Shown in pieces: positions 34,701 through 40,995 of a stretch of 64,000 nucleotides of DNA (position 1 is its first letter; each line of letters starts with the position of its first letter). This stretch comes from Candidatus Roslinia caecavium (lineage in GTDB: Bacteria; Bacillota; Clostridia; Monoglobales; Monoglobaceae). A program made the position numbers and the translations under genes. The notes below the pieces were generated by a model. The model was not told where the DNA came from and did no database searches. It saw only the letters and a program-made list of their open reading frames with translations. Where the stretch lies: NCBI GenBank assembly GCA_904419955.1, contig CAJFTO010000003.1, positions 49,491 to 113,490 on the forward strand, read 5' to 3'.

Positions 34701-36289
34701 TGACATACAACGGCTCTGCTTGGGGAGAGGCGCAAGAGATAACTTCGGGACTCAATACGGTAGCTTATTTGACAGTTGGGTATATGGACGGTAGTGTGGT
34801 TATCGCATATTCACTTGATGAAGATAATGACCTTAATACGATAAATGATCGCGAGATCTACGTATCAAGATACGGAGAGATCGCGCAGTTTACCGATAAC
34901 GACGTTATTGATTCAAACCCGATAATTGAAGATATAAACAATGTCCCGGCTTTGTTCTGGTATAGTAACAATAATGTTAATTATGTGACTGATTTGGACG
35001 ATAAAGTGTTAAATACAATATCAGCAGACGGCATAAGTCAGCTTACAGACGACTATTCGATATTATCTAACGGGAATAGTACAGCTGTATTGTGGACTAC
35101 TGTAGAGGATGGCATCTCAGAAGTACATGGTGCATTATATGACGGCTCACAGTGGAGCAATGATATAACGATAACTCAAACAGGTCAGACTGCACGGTAT
35201 CCCGATGGATTGATCGATGATAATGGAGATATAATTATTAGTTTTAACAGGATACAAAACGTTATCGATGGCGATTATTATAAGGATGGGCAGGCTGATC
35301 TATGTGTAATGAATGTTACACCTTCATATGATTTATCTGTTGATAATGCATTTATCGGTGATAATATTGCTCCTAACACTGATTTGCCGGTATATTTCTC
35401 AGTTACAAATTCCGGAGAACTGCCTGTTACAAATATATCCGCTGATATTACCGGAGTCGATGGAGAGGAAAACGCCCATTTTGACTTTGAACAGGTATTA
35501 CAACCCGGTGAAACAGCCGAGTTGGAGGGATATTATACAATAGGAGATTCTGTACAGGCGGGCAATATAAAAGTAAAAATCAGTACTTCGACTGGTTCGG
35601 AATATAACGAAAATAACAATGAAGCTGTTATCGCAGTAGGTCAGAGCGATATTGAAATTATTGACGTGACTGATGAAGCTGATGGAGATAATCATAAGAT
35701 AACTGTTACGTTAAAGAATTCCGGTTATACGGCAGCAGACGATGTTAATGCGTTAATTCGTTATGGTTCAGAAAGCGGTAATATCATTGCAGAGAGCTCT
35801 ATAGGTTCTGTAGCGACGCAGGAGGAGAAGACCATTTCATTTGATATAAATGCAAATGAATTGGCAACATCAAATAGCTTTATTACACTGACAGCTATGG
35901 TAACAACAAGCAGCGAGGACGCTAACGAGGGCAATAACTATCAGGGATTTACAATCGCTAAGGGCAGCAATTCTCCTGAAGCGACGCCGCCAACGCCTAC
36001 TGAAACTGACTGGGATTACACTATTAACGACATCATTGTTGAGAATAATATTGTCAACGTCAATTTGACAAAGAACTCCGAAACTGATGGAAAGCTGATA
36101 GTAGCTTCATATACTGATAGCGGTATACTTATAGGATTTGCTTCCAAAGATATTGCATTAAATAATAACACAGAAAGTCAAGTTGAAGTAGATCTAAATA
36201 CAAACGGCGCGGCATATGTTACAGCATTTGTATGGGACGATATTACAAGTATGAATCCTATAAGCGAAAAGAAAAGACAAGATCTATAA
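31760..36289 (+). CDS. BspA-like leucine-rich-repeat surface protein with CARDB domains
   Basis: 1,509 residues. A signal peptide (about 1-29, VTALVMAAMVVNIPLHIWAA) is followed by about eleven 23-residue LRR_5 repeats (about 60-355, consensus SIxIPDSVTSIGxxAFxxCxSLT). One non-repeat island, NVDAKNKNYSSIDGILFN, lies near residue 155. The next part is uncharacterised, then a propeller-like region with repeated VVWT/VVWQ strands (about 830-1170), two CARDB-type adhesion modules (about 1185-1410), and a C-terminal module ending VTAFVWDDITSMNPI. LRR_5 proteins of this kind bind host or matrix proteins; the ligand here is unknown. GAGGGT is nine bases before the ATG at 31760. The upstream frame contains the tiny leader ORF. 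Base composition is more AT-rich than in neighbouring genes, suggesting transfer. Confidence 0.88.
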   Translation: MKKRIISFVTALVMAAMVVNIPLHIWAAETGTYGELEYEVTGDGTVTITDCYRSVTSVDVPAEIDGMPVTSIGDSAFYYCDSLTSINIPDSITSIGDYAFYNCDSLTSISIPDSVTSIGRDAFFWCSSLTSISIPDSVTSIGNNAFHSCDNLGAINVDAKNKNYSSIDGILFNKAQTELITCPGGINGKYKIPDSVASIGYYAFYYCDSLTSINIPDGVMSIGGYAFSGCSGLTSINIPDSVTSIGNSAFSGCFGLTSISIPDSVMSIGTSAFSRCSGLRSINIPDSITSIGDCAFWNCDSLTSINIPDSVTSIGNSAFYYCSDLASISIPDSVTSIGDRAFYWCDSLTDVYYGGTEEQWDAISIGSDNDDLQNADIHFNSGSNTPSTSTGFIKSVKMTRNGTVYNLLTTKQTFEKDSSETASFVMEVDWGDSSAGKILLSQSGTKYMQSADGNFGTISPGTYFEPGKDIYAIAVDSNGNTLESKKIHLQITEPVTSGELGGDHTFKLFDAISFTVPDDKPVLNNQTFNLDFGMIGADIEHDGDTFKATIGVNFEKDDDGKFGVAEFTNFKETIKDAKQKIQSGASTAEVLNKIRKIKGFKFANVTMKSDWKPETAVCGYIEGKVENGQLIPTEGGIVLSAELKYTYEGQTFIVVVPVYYSIGAGGEIKATIGIQNISAGTIFTPKFAGNLSIAPYFEIGGGVGVIYLGQVGARGKATLSFNIALDHDYQKVDLTGQAYFEIKALSFTVYEREFASGTWTIYESGRSKEASLASEPEDIYASIDINAPAVPEDRSYADNPTEWLGEEQNADLASTEYTNKELRVLQTNAYPDAKPQIMDADGTKVMVWTTDNTSRTDANKSMLVYSVYIAEYDTWSNPRSVMDNGMADFYPVAKDGYVVWQKATKVFEDGVTLAEVGQNSEIYIAKFNGTSFDTPKRLTDNSIIDTQPQLAVNGDEVTVVWTQNTDNNIFGFTGTNAIYQMTYNGSAWGEAQEITSGLNTVAYLTVGYMDGSVVIAYSLDEDNDLNTINDREIYVSRYGEIAQFTDNDVIDSNPIIEDINNVPALFWYSNNNVNYVTDLDDKVLNTISADGISQLTDDYSILSNGNSTAVLWTTVEDGISEVHGALYDGSQWSNDITITQTGQTARYPDGLIDDNGDIIISFNRIQNVIDGDYYKDGQADLCVMNVTPSYDLSVDNAFIGDNIAPNTDLPVYFSVTNSGELPVTNISADITGVDGEENAHFDFEQVLQPGETAELEGYYTIGDSVQAGNIKVKISTSTGSEYNENNNEAVIAVGQSDIEIIDVTDEADGDNHKITVTLKNSGYTAADDVNALIRYGSESGNIIAESSIGSVATQEEKTISFDINANELATSNSFITLTAMVTTSSEDANEGNNYQGFTIAKGSNSPEATPPTPTETDWDYTINDIIVENNIVNVNLTKNSETDGKLIVASYTDSGILIGFASKDIALNNNTESQVEVDLNTNGAAYVTAFVWDDITSMNPISEKKRQDL
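31966..32815 (+). repeat. Tandem 69-bp coding repeats of the LRR region
   Basis: Near-identical 69-bp units encode the 23-residue LRR_5 repeats. Conserved pieces such as ATCCCTGACAGC and AGTATAGGC recur every 69 bases, interrupted once around 32205-32335. High DNA identity between units suggests recent expansion and possible length variation between strains. Confidence 0.9.
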
Positions 36290-36297
36290 TTTGCTCA

Positions 36298-36326
36298 AAG
36301 GTACGGTTGACCCGTACCTTTTTTAT
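36298..36326 (+). terminator. Terminator of the BspA-like gene
   Basis: AAGGTACGG (36298-36306) pairs perfectly with CCGTACCTT (36312-36320), followed by TTTTATT. Confidence 0.85.
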
Positions 36327-36423
36327 TGATAACAAAACGCAAAAATTCGGCAGAGATCGCGCTCTGCCGAATCGAAATATAATTTCCGAAAGGACTACAT
36401 TCTCCTCGTTTCAAAAACCTAAA

Positions 36424-38307
36424 TCATCCAAGAACTGTCCCGTCGGCCAAGGTTATCGTATAACCGTTATAATCTATAGTTCCGTTATTCTCCAAAGACG
36501 TGATCGTACAATCTCCGGTCAGCGTCCATGCGGAGCCTTCGTCTATCGTAACTACCGCGTTATCTGAAACGGCTTCGCCGCCCTGTTCGTTTTCAACTAT
36601 ATTTATCGTACCCGTAAACTCCGAATTGTTGGTCAAGGTCATATCTAAATTTGAAATAGTATCTACGATAATATTGCCGTCTAAAACTTGGTCATCTGCG
36701 GTAAATTCGACCTGAGCGCCGTTCGCGCCCGCCTGACCCCAGCCGCGAGTCGCCGTGTTGCCGCATACGCGCAGCAGATAAGCTTCGTCGTCGTTATTTT
36801 CTATTGTAACGCCCGACAGATTGATTATACTGTGCGTGTTAGTGACATAGATCATATCGCCGTTGTTGCCGGTCAGCGTTCCGCCGGTCATGTCAAATTC
36901 GGAGGTTCCGACGTCCGCGTCGCCCGACATCGACTGGTATATCATCACGTTATGCACGTTCTCGTCCGAGCTCGTCCCCTGCGTATCGCTCATGTTGCCG
37001 TATACGCTGCAGTCGTTTAGGGTTATCGAGTTTTTACCCTCTATAACGAGCGCCTCGGAATTGGTTGCCGTGAGCTCGGCGTTTGATACGGTTATATCCG
37101 CCGTCGAATATATCGCCGGAGAATTGAACCCGTTCGACGTATAGCTTCCGCCGTCAACTACGACCGTGCCGCCGCCCCGGTCGGAACGGATCGCGGCCGC
37201 CGAACTTCCCCCGGTCGTAACGTCCAGATTGTACGCGTACATGGTTCCGCCGCCGGTGGTGTGTATGCCGCCCGAATTATCCGCGGTGGTCGTTATCGTC
37301 GAGTCGGATATATTAACTACCGTGCCTTCTCCATAGCTGAACACTCCGTTGCCGTTTTGAGCCGAGGAGCTCACATCCGCGCCCGTTATGGTAACGTTTG
37401 CGCCGTCGGTCGCGAGAAGCGCGGCGTTTTGACCGTAGAAGTCGCCGTTTTCGGTGTTGGACGTAGCGCCCGCCGATTTATCTACCGTGATATCCTCGAG
37501 AGTTACCTCCGCGCCGACTATCCTCAAAGCGTTTTCATCGTCGCCGGTAGAGGTATAGGTCTCTCCGCTGTATACGCCGTCCTCGGATATAGTGTTAGCA
37601 GAGGTTCCCTGCGTAACCTCCTGCGATCCGCCGAAACCTCCCGGAGGAGCCGGCGGCGCGTCCTGAGGAGCCGTTCCTTCGCCCGGCTGAGCCGGCGCCG
37701 GCGCCGTATCCGAGATCGCTCTGATCAGTACGGCCGACGCCTCCGCTCTCGTTATGGGATCCTGAGGCCTGATACCGTCTTCGTCGCCCTCGATCACTCC
37801 GAGACCGACCATGTACCCGGTCGCCTCCAAAGCGTAGTCCGAAACGTCCCCGCTGTCGGCGAACTGCGTAATATCCGCGCTCTCCGTCAGGTTTATTCCT
37901 TTATACTCCATATATCTATACAGTATTATCATCATCTGCTCTCGCGTTAGCGGCGTATCCGTCTCAAAAGTCCATGCGTCGCCGTCGCTGATTATCGAGT
38001 TCTGCTCCGCCCATTCGACCGCCTCTTCTATGGTCGAATCAACGTTTTCCGCGTTATCGGCTCTGAGCAGCATAGCGACAAACTCGCCGCCCGTAACGTC
38101 CTCCTGCGGCGCGAACGTAGTCGCGGTCACGCCTTCAACTATTCCTCTCTCATACGCCTCCGTTACTACGCCGTAATACCACGAATCCGGCGTCACGTCG
38201 GTAAACGGCGTCTGCTCGGCCGCTTCAAGCGCCGAAACGCCCGAAAACGAAAACAGCGCGACAGACGCGGACAGCGCAATCGAAGCTATTTTTTTGCTTT
38301 TCATCAT
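36424..38307 (-). CDS. SLH-anchored right-handed beta-helix surface protein
   Basis: 627 residues. A signal peptide (about 1-30) is followed by three SLH repeats (about 33-205: FTDVTPDSWYYGVVTEAYERG, AVEWAEQNSIISDG, ATGYMVGLGVIEGDEDGIRPQD). A Pro/Gly-rich linker (APAPAQPGEG to PPGGFGG) leads to a long parallel-beta-helix-like region of short Ala/Thr/Asn/Gly-rich repeats (about 235-620, for example AALLATDGANVTITGADV). No catalytic motif was recognised; polysaccharide binding or a structural or adhesive role is possible. Three in-frame ATGs lie together; the one at 38307 has the best spacing (nine bases) to GAGG. It converges with the BspA-like gene and is divergent from the nitroreductase. 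Confidence 0.85.
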   Translation of the reverse strand: MMKSKKIASIALSASVALFSFSGVSALEAAEQTPFTDVTPDSWYYGVVTEAYERGIVEGVTATTFAPQEDVTGGEFVAMLLRADNAENVDSTIEEAVEWAEQNSIISDGDAWTFETDTPLTREQMMIILYRYMEYKGINLTESADITQFADSGDVSDYALEATGYMVGLGVIEGDEDGIRPQDPITRAEASAVLIRAISDTAPAPAQPGEGTAPQDAPPAPPGGFGGSQEVTQGTSANTISEDGVYSGETYTSTGDDENALRIVGAEVTLEDITVDKSAGATSNTENGDFYGQNAALLATDGANVTITGADVSSSAQNGNGVFSYGEGTVVNISDSTITTTADNSGGIHTTGGGTMYAYNLDVTTGGSSAAAIRSDRGGGTVVVDGGSYTSNGFNSPAIYSTADITVSNAELTATNSEALVIEGKNSITLNDCSVYGNMSDTQGTSSDENVHNVMIYQSMSGDADVGTSEFDMTGGTLTGNNGDMIYVTNTHSIINLSGVTIENNDDEAYLLRVCGNTATRGWGQAGANGAQVEFTADDQVLDGNIIVDTISNLDMTLTNNSEFTGTINIVENEQGGEAVSDNAVVTIDEGSAWTLTGDCTITSLENNGTIDYNGYTITLADGTVLG

Positions 38308-38409
38308 AATCATAAACCTCTTTCCTATATTAAGTTTATTTAACTATACTATTCAATGCTTAAATCAATCTTAAAATTTAAATATTATTATAAACAACAG
38401 ATTATATTA

Positions 38410-38438
38410 TTGAATAACCTTCTGAAACATGGTACAAT
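38410..38438 (+). promoter_or_regulatory. Promoter of the nitroreductase gene
   Basis: TTGAAT (38410-38415), 17 bases, TACAAT (38433-38438) with an extended TGG. Confidence 0.6.
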
Positions 38439-38497
38439 ATCCGTAAAGTATATCTATTTAAAATAATATATATTCATAAGAAAGGAACAACTATCAA

Positions 38498-39167
38498 ATG
38501 AACATATTAGAAGCGATAGAAAACCGCCATTCGGTAAGGCACTATACCGATAAGCCCATAGCCAAGAAAACGCTCGCGGAGCTTAACGGCGAGATAGAAA
38601 ACTGCAACCGGGAAAGCGGCCTCGGCATACGGCTGATAACGGATGAACCCGAAGCGTTCAGCTCGTTTTATGGCGCGTTACGGAAAATTCAGCGGCGTAA
38701 AAAATTATTTCGCCATTATAGGTAAAAAAAGCGCCGGCCTCGACGAAAAAGTAGGCTATTACGGAGAAAAATTGGTTTTGAAAGCGCAGCAGTTAGGGCT
38801 TAACACCTGCTGGGCGGCCTTGACGTTCAGCAAAAAGAACTGCAAGCCCTTTATCCAAAAAGGCGAAAAGCTCGTCTGCGTCATCGCGGTCGGCTACGGC
38901 GCGACCCAGGGCGTACAGCATAAAAACAGAGACATATCCGAGATGTATAATTCGGACGAAACCGTACCCGAATGGTTTATGCGCGGCATGCGCGCGGCTA
39001 TGCTCGCCCCGACGGCTGTGAATCAACAAAAATTTATGTTCAGCTATAAAAACGGTCTCGTCGGAGCAAGTGCGACCGGCGGCTTCTACTCTAAGATCGA
39101 TCTCGGCATAGTAAAATATCACTTCGAGGTCGGAGCCGGACGCGAAAACTTCAAGTGGGAATCCTAA
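38498..39167 (+). pseudogene. Nitroreductase family protein (TM1586-like), frameshifted
   Basis: The frame from 38498 starts MNILEAIENRHSVRHYTDKP, the FMN-binding N-terminus of nitroreductases, and stops at 38725 with nonsense after AFSSF. A second frame continues MARYGKFSGVKNYFAIIGK to 39167, including GEKLVLKAQQLGLNTCWAAL and MRAAMLAPTAVNQQKF. The span is one base longer than an even codon number. The likely extra base is a T in the TTTT at about 38665-38668: with three T the reading is continuous (AFSSF then MARYG). The restored protein of about 222 residues would be an NAD(P)H-dependent flavin reductase of unknown substrate. Confidence 0.8.
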
Positions 39168-39173
39168 ACAAAC

Positions 39174-39201
39174 GCGGCGCGCTTTAGTTCCGGCGCGCCG
39201 C
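39174..39201. terminator. GC-rich hairpin between convergent genes
   Basis: GCGGCGCG (39174-39181) pairs with CGCGCCGC (39194-39201). No clear T-run on either side, so termination is uncertain. Confidence 0.4.
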
Positions 39202-39207
39202 ATGCTC

Positions 39208-39405
39208 TTATTCATATTCAAATAACTCGTCCACGGTTACCTCGAGCTTCTTGGCCAAACAAAAAGCCAAAGACAGGGACGGGTCGTATTTATCGTTCTC
39301 GATCGCGTTTATCGTCTGTCTCGATACTCCGCAGCGCTTGGCAAGTTCTTCCTGGGATATCCCGCTCAGTTTTCTAAGTTCCCTTATCCTGTTCTTCACG
39401 CTCAA
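39208..39405 (-). CDS. Small XRE-family HTH regulator
   Basis: 65 residues, nearly all helix-turn-helix: NRIRELRKLSGISQEELAKR, then CGVSRQTINAIENDKYDPSL, then LAKKLEVTVDELFEYE. This is the compact YozG-like type, usually paired with a small membrane protein. It overlaps the upstream membrane-protein gene by four bases (ATGA), so the two are translated together. It probably represses its own operon; no target is known. Confidence 0.92.
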   Translation of the reverse strand: MSVKNRIRELRKLSGISQEELAKRCGVSRQTINAIENDKYDPSLSLAFCLAKKLEVTVDELFEYE

Positions 39406-39731
39406 CCACCGTATTTGACCTTGAAATAGACGAGGTTTATCGTATATACCATCGCGATAACGCCGAGACCTATCACCGGGTTTATCCCTACCAACGCTTG
39501 ATTAAACGCTATAGATCTTATCAGCCCCGCTACTACATATAAAACCAAAAATCCGACCGTTATATAAAACGTATTGACGCACGTCTTTTGCAGGATGGTC
39601 TTTCTTCTCTCGTCGCCCTGTCTCGACAGAGATACCAGCATTATTACCGCTGCGACCGCGCAGACGATCAAGAGTATAAAAACCCCGAAAACTACCGCCG
39701 CCATTAAATTTGTTATCCCACCTATAGCCAT
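39402..39731 (-). CDS. Small membrane protein of unknown function
   Basis: About 109 residues with three hydrophobic helices: near the N-terminus (AAVVFGVFILLIVCAVAAVI), mid-protein (FYITVGFLVLYVVAGL) and C-terminal (VIGLGVIAMVYTINLVYF). No catalytic residues stand out. Such proteins are common partners of YozG-like regulators, perhaps as sensors or as the regulated product. The ATG at 39731 is chosen because TGGAG is six bases upstream; the frame extends eleven codons further. A leader of about 220 bases with notable structure precedes it. Confidence 0.8.
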   Translation of the reverse strand: MAIGGITNLMAAVVFGVFILLIVCAVAAVIMLVSLSRQGDERRKTILQKTCVNTFYITVGFLVLYVVAGLIRSIAFNQALVGINPVIGLGVIAMVYTINLVYFKVKYGG

Positions 39732-39780
39732 AATAATCTCCATTCCGCCGCCCTGCGTCGGCATAAATAGTATTGAAAGC

Positions 39781-39918
39781 TCTCTTATCCGCAGGGAAAG
39801 AATGATAAGAGATTATTACGCCCATTGCGCGTCTTAGGGCGCTATATGCGAGGAAAATTTCGCGCGGGCAGTCTAATCCTGCCGGAGACTAACGGAAAGA
39901 AACTTTCACATTAGCGCC
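39781..39918 (-). promoter_or_regulatory. Structured leader with a start-stop ORF, upstream of the membrane protein/HTH pair
   Basis: Minus-strand order: AGGAGG (39922-39917), then five bases on an ATG immediately followed by TGA (39911-39906); an overlapping GTG would give six codons. GGCGCTA (39918-39912), touching this Shine-Dalgarno sequence, is complementary to TAGCGCC (39844-39838). GGCAG (39883-39879) and CTGCC (39871-39867) make a hairpin inside that stem. Further down, a nine-bp stem TCTCTTATC/GATAAGAGA (39812-39804 and 39789-39781) precedes the real start. Together they suggest translational or attenuation control. Confidence 0.45.
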
Positions 39919-39956
39919 TCCTGAAAATATGAATTTTGCCGTTCTTTGATACTTTG

Positions 39957-39985
39957 ATTTTATCATATTTGCGCCAAAATGTCAA
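39957..39985 (-). promoter_or_regulatory. Promoter of the membrane protein/HTH operon
   Basis: Minus-strand perfect TTGACA (39980-39985), 17 bases, TAAAAT (39957-39962). Confidence 0.75.
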
Positions 39986-40001
39986 ATATATTTTACATTT
40001 T

Positions 40002-40046
40002 TAAATAAAATAAAACCGCTCCGCAGGAGTATTTAAAGCGGAGCGG
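40002..40046 (-). terminator. Terminator of the TIGR04076-family gene
   Basis: CCGCTCCGC (40016-40024) and GCGGAGCGG (40038-40046) form a perfect nine-bp stem; on the minus strand TTTTATTTTATTT follows. Confidence 0.85.
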
Positions 40047-40066
40047 CAGAGGCCGCGCGGATTATT

Positions 40067-40411
40067 TCAGCGCACCGGAGTATAATCTATCTCCGCTTCC
40101 TCGTCGGTCGCTTCGAGCTTAAATATGACCGGACGCAGTCCGTCGTTACAGCTGCAGATCGCGACCCCGGGTTTTCTTATCCAATCGCCGTAATAGAATA
40201 ATCCGTCGCCCGCGCCGTGCGCGAGCGCGAATACATACTGGTATATCGCCTTCCACGCCTCGTCGCATAAGCCGTCCGGCTTCGCGTAATCCGCATAGAA
40301 CACCTGCCCTTCTTTCAGCATAGGACAGGCCTTAAGCCCCTCAGTGCCGTATTCCGCGGCCAGTTCTTTGTCCAAAGTGGTTTTTAAAACCGTGATCTTT
40401 ACCTTTTTCAC
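40067..40411 (-). CDS. TIGR04076 family protein
   Basis: 114 residues starting MKKVKITVLKTTLDKELAAE (start codon GTG), with ACPMLKEGQVFYADYAKPDG, CDEAWKAIYQYVFALAHGAG and GVAICSCNDGLRPVIFKLE. This matches a small conserved clostridial family of unknown function that often has conserved cysteines, as here (CPML, LCDEAW, CSC). The GTG at 40411 gives the family's usual N-terminus and lies nine bases after GAAAGGT; an ATG three codons upstream abuts that sequence. Followed by a strong terminator. Confidence 0.8.
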   Translation of the reverse strand: MKKVKITVLKTTLDKELAAEYGTEGLKACPMLKEGQVFYADYAKPDGLCDEAWKAIYQYVFALAHGAGDGLFYYGDWIRKPGVAICSCNDGLRPVIFKLEATDEEAEIDYTPVR

Positions 40412-40477
40412 TAAAATCATACCTTTCAATTTTCAAATTTCAATCCTGAGAATATCCGCGCCGCGGTCCGTTTCTTA

Positions 40478-40681
40478 TCACTCCCGTAATAATTCGATCG
40501 CTCTTCTATACAGAGGATCCAGTTCGCAGCCGCATGTTCCGCATTCCGCGTCCGCTTGCCTAAGCGCAGACAACAACCGTTCTCTATCGACGTCTCCATT
40601 TAAATATTCATTAGCTGGAACCGAGATCAGCTCCCAACCCGAATCGGCAAATTTTTCCATTATTATGCGCAATTCATTCAC
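40478..40681 (-). CDS. Small hypothetical protein with a CxxCxC motif
   Basis: 67 residues if translation starts at the GTG at 40681, which is eight bases after GGAGG; the upstream in-frame ATG at 40696 has no ribosome-binding site and contains this GGAGG within its own codons. The protein is acidic, with SGWELISVPANEYLNGDVDR in the middle and ECGTCGCELDPLYRRAIELL at the end. The CGTCGC cysteines could bind metal. I do not recognise the family. Confidence 0.6.
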   Translation of the reverse strand: MNELRIIMEKFADSGWELISVPANEYLNGDVDRERLLSALRQADAECGTCGCELDPLYRRAIELLRE

Positions 40682-40715
40682 TTCAATTGCCTCCATTCGT
40701 CTAAAATACGATTTA

Positions 40716-40744
40716 ATTTTATCATACTATAAACTATAGCGCAA
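40716..40744 (-). promoter_or_regulatory. Promoter of the small CxxCxC gene
   Basis: Minus-strand TTGCGC (40739-40744), 17 bases, TAAAAT (40716-40721), with an extended TGA. Confidence 0.5.
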
Positions 40745-40928
40745 GAATATTTTCCAATTCTTCAAATATTGGAGAAAAACGCTATTTTAAGAATGTATAA
40801 TATGCAAGAAATACTTTTGCCGCTCTGTTTAACAAAATCAGGGCTCTCCGGCGTCTATTTTTTCGCGCGTTCCGATTAATACAATACTTTTCGGTCGACC
40901 TCAATCCCAAACTCTGCTTTGCGCCGTA
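40745..40928. other. Intergenic stretch before ppk1
   Basis: Between divergent promoters. An imperfect hairpin (CCAAT near 40755, ATTGG near 40770) is the only structure seen; no gene. Confidence 0.3.
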
Positions 40929-40958
40929 TTGACATATATATCTAATTTCTGATATAAT
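40929..40958 (+). promoter_or_regulatory. Promoter of ppk1
   Basis: Perfect TTGACA (40929-40934), 18 bases, perfect TATAAT (40953-40958). Confidence 0.75.
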
Positions 40959-40995
40959 TGAAAAGGATTATGTTAAAAACCAAAGGATGAAGAAA

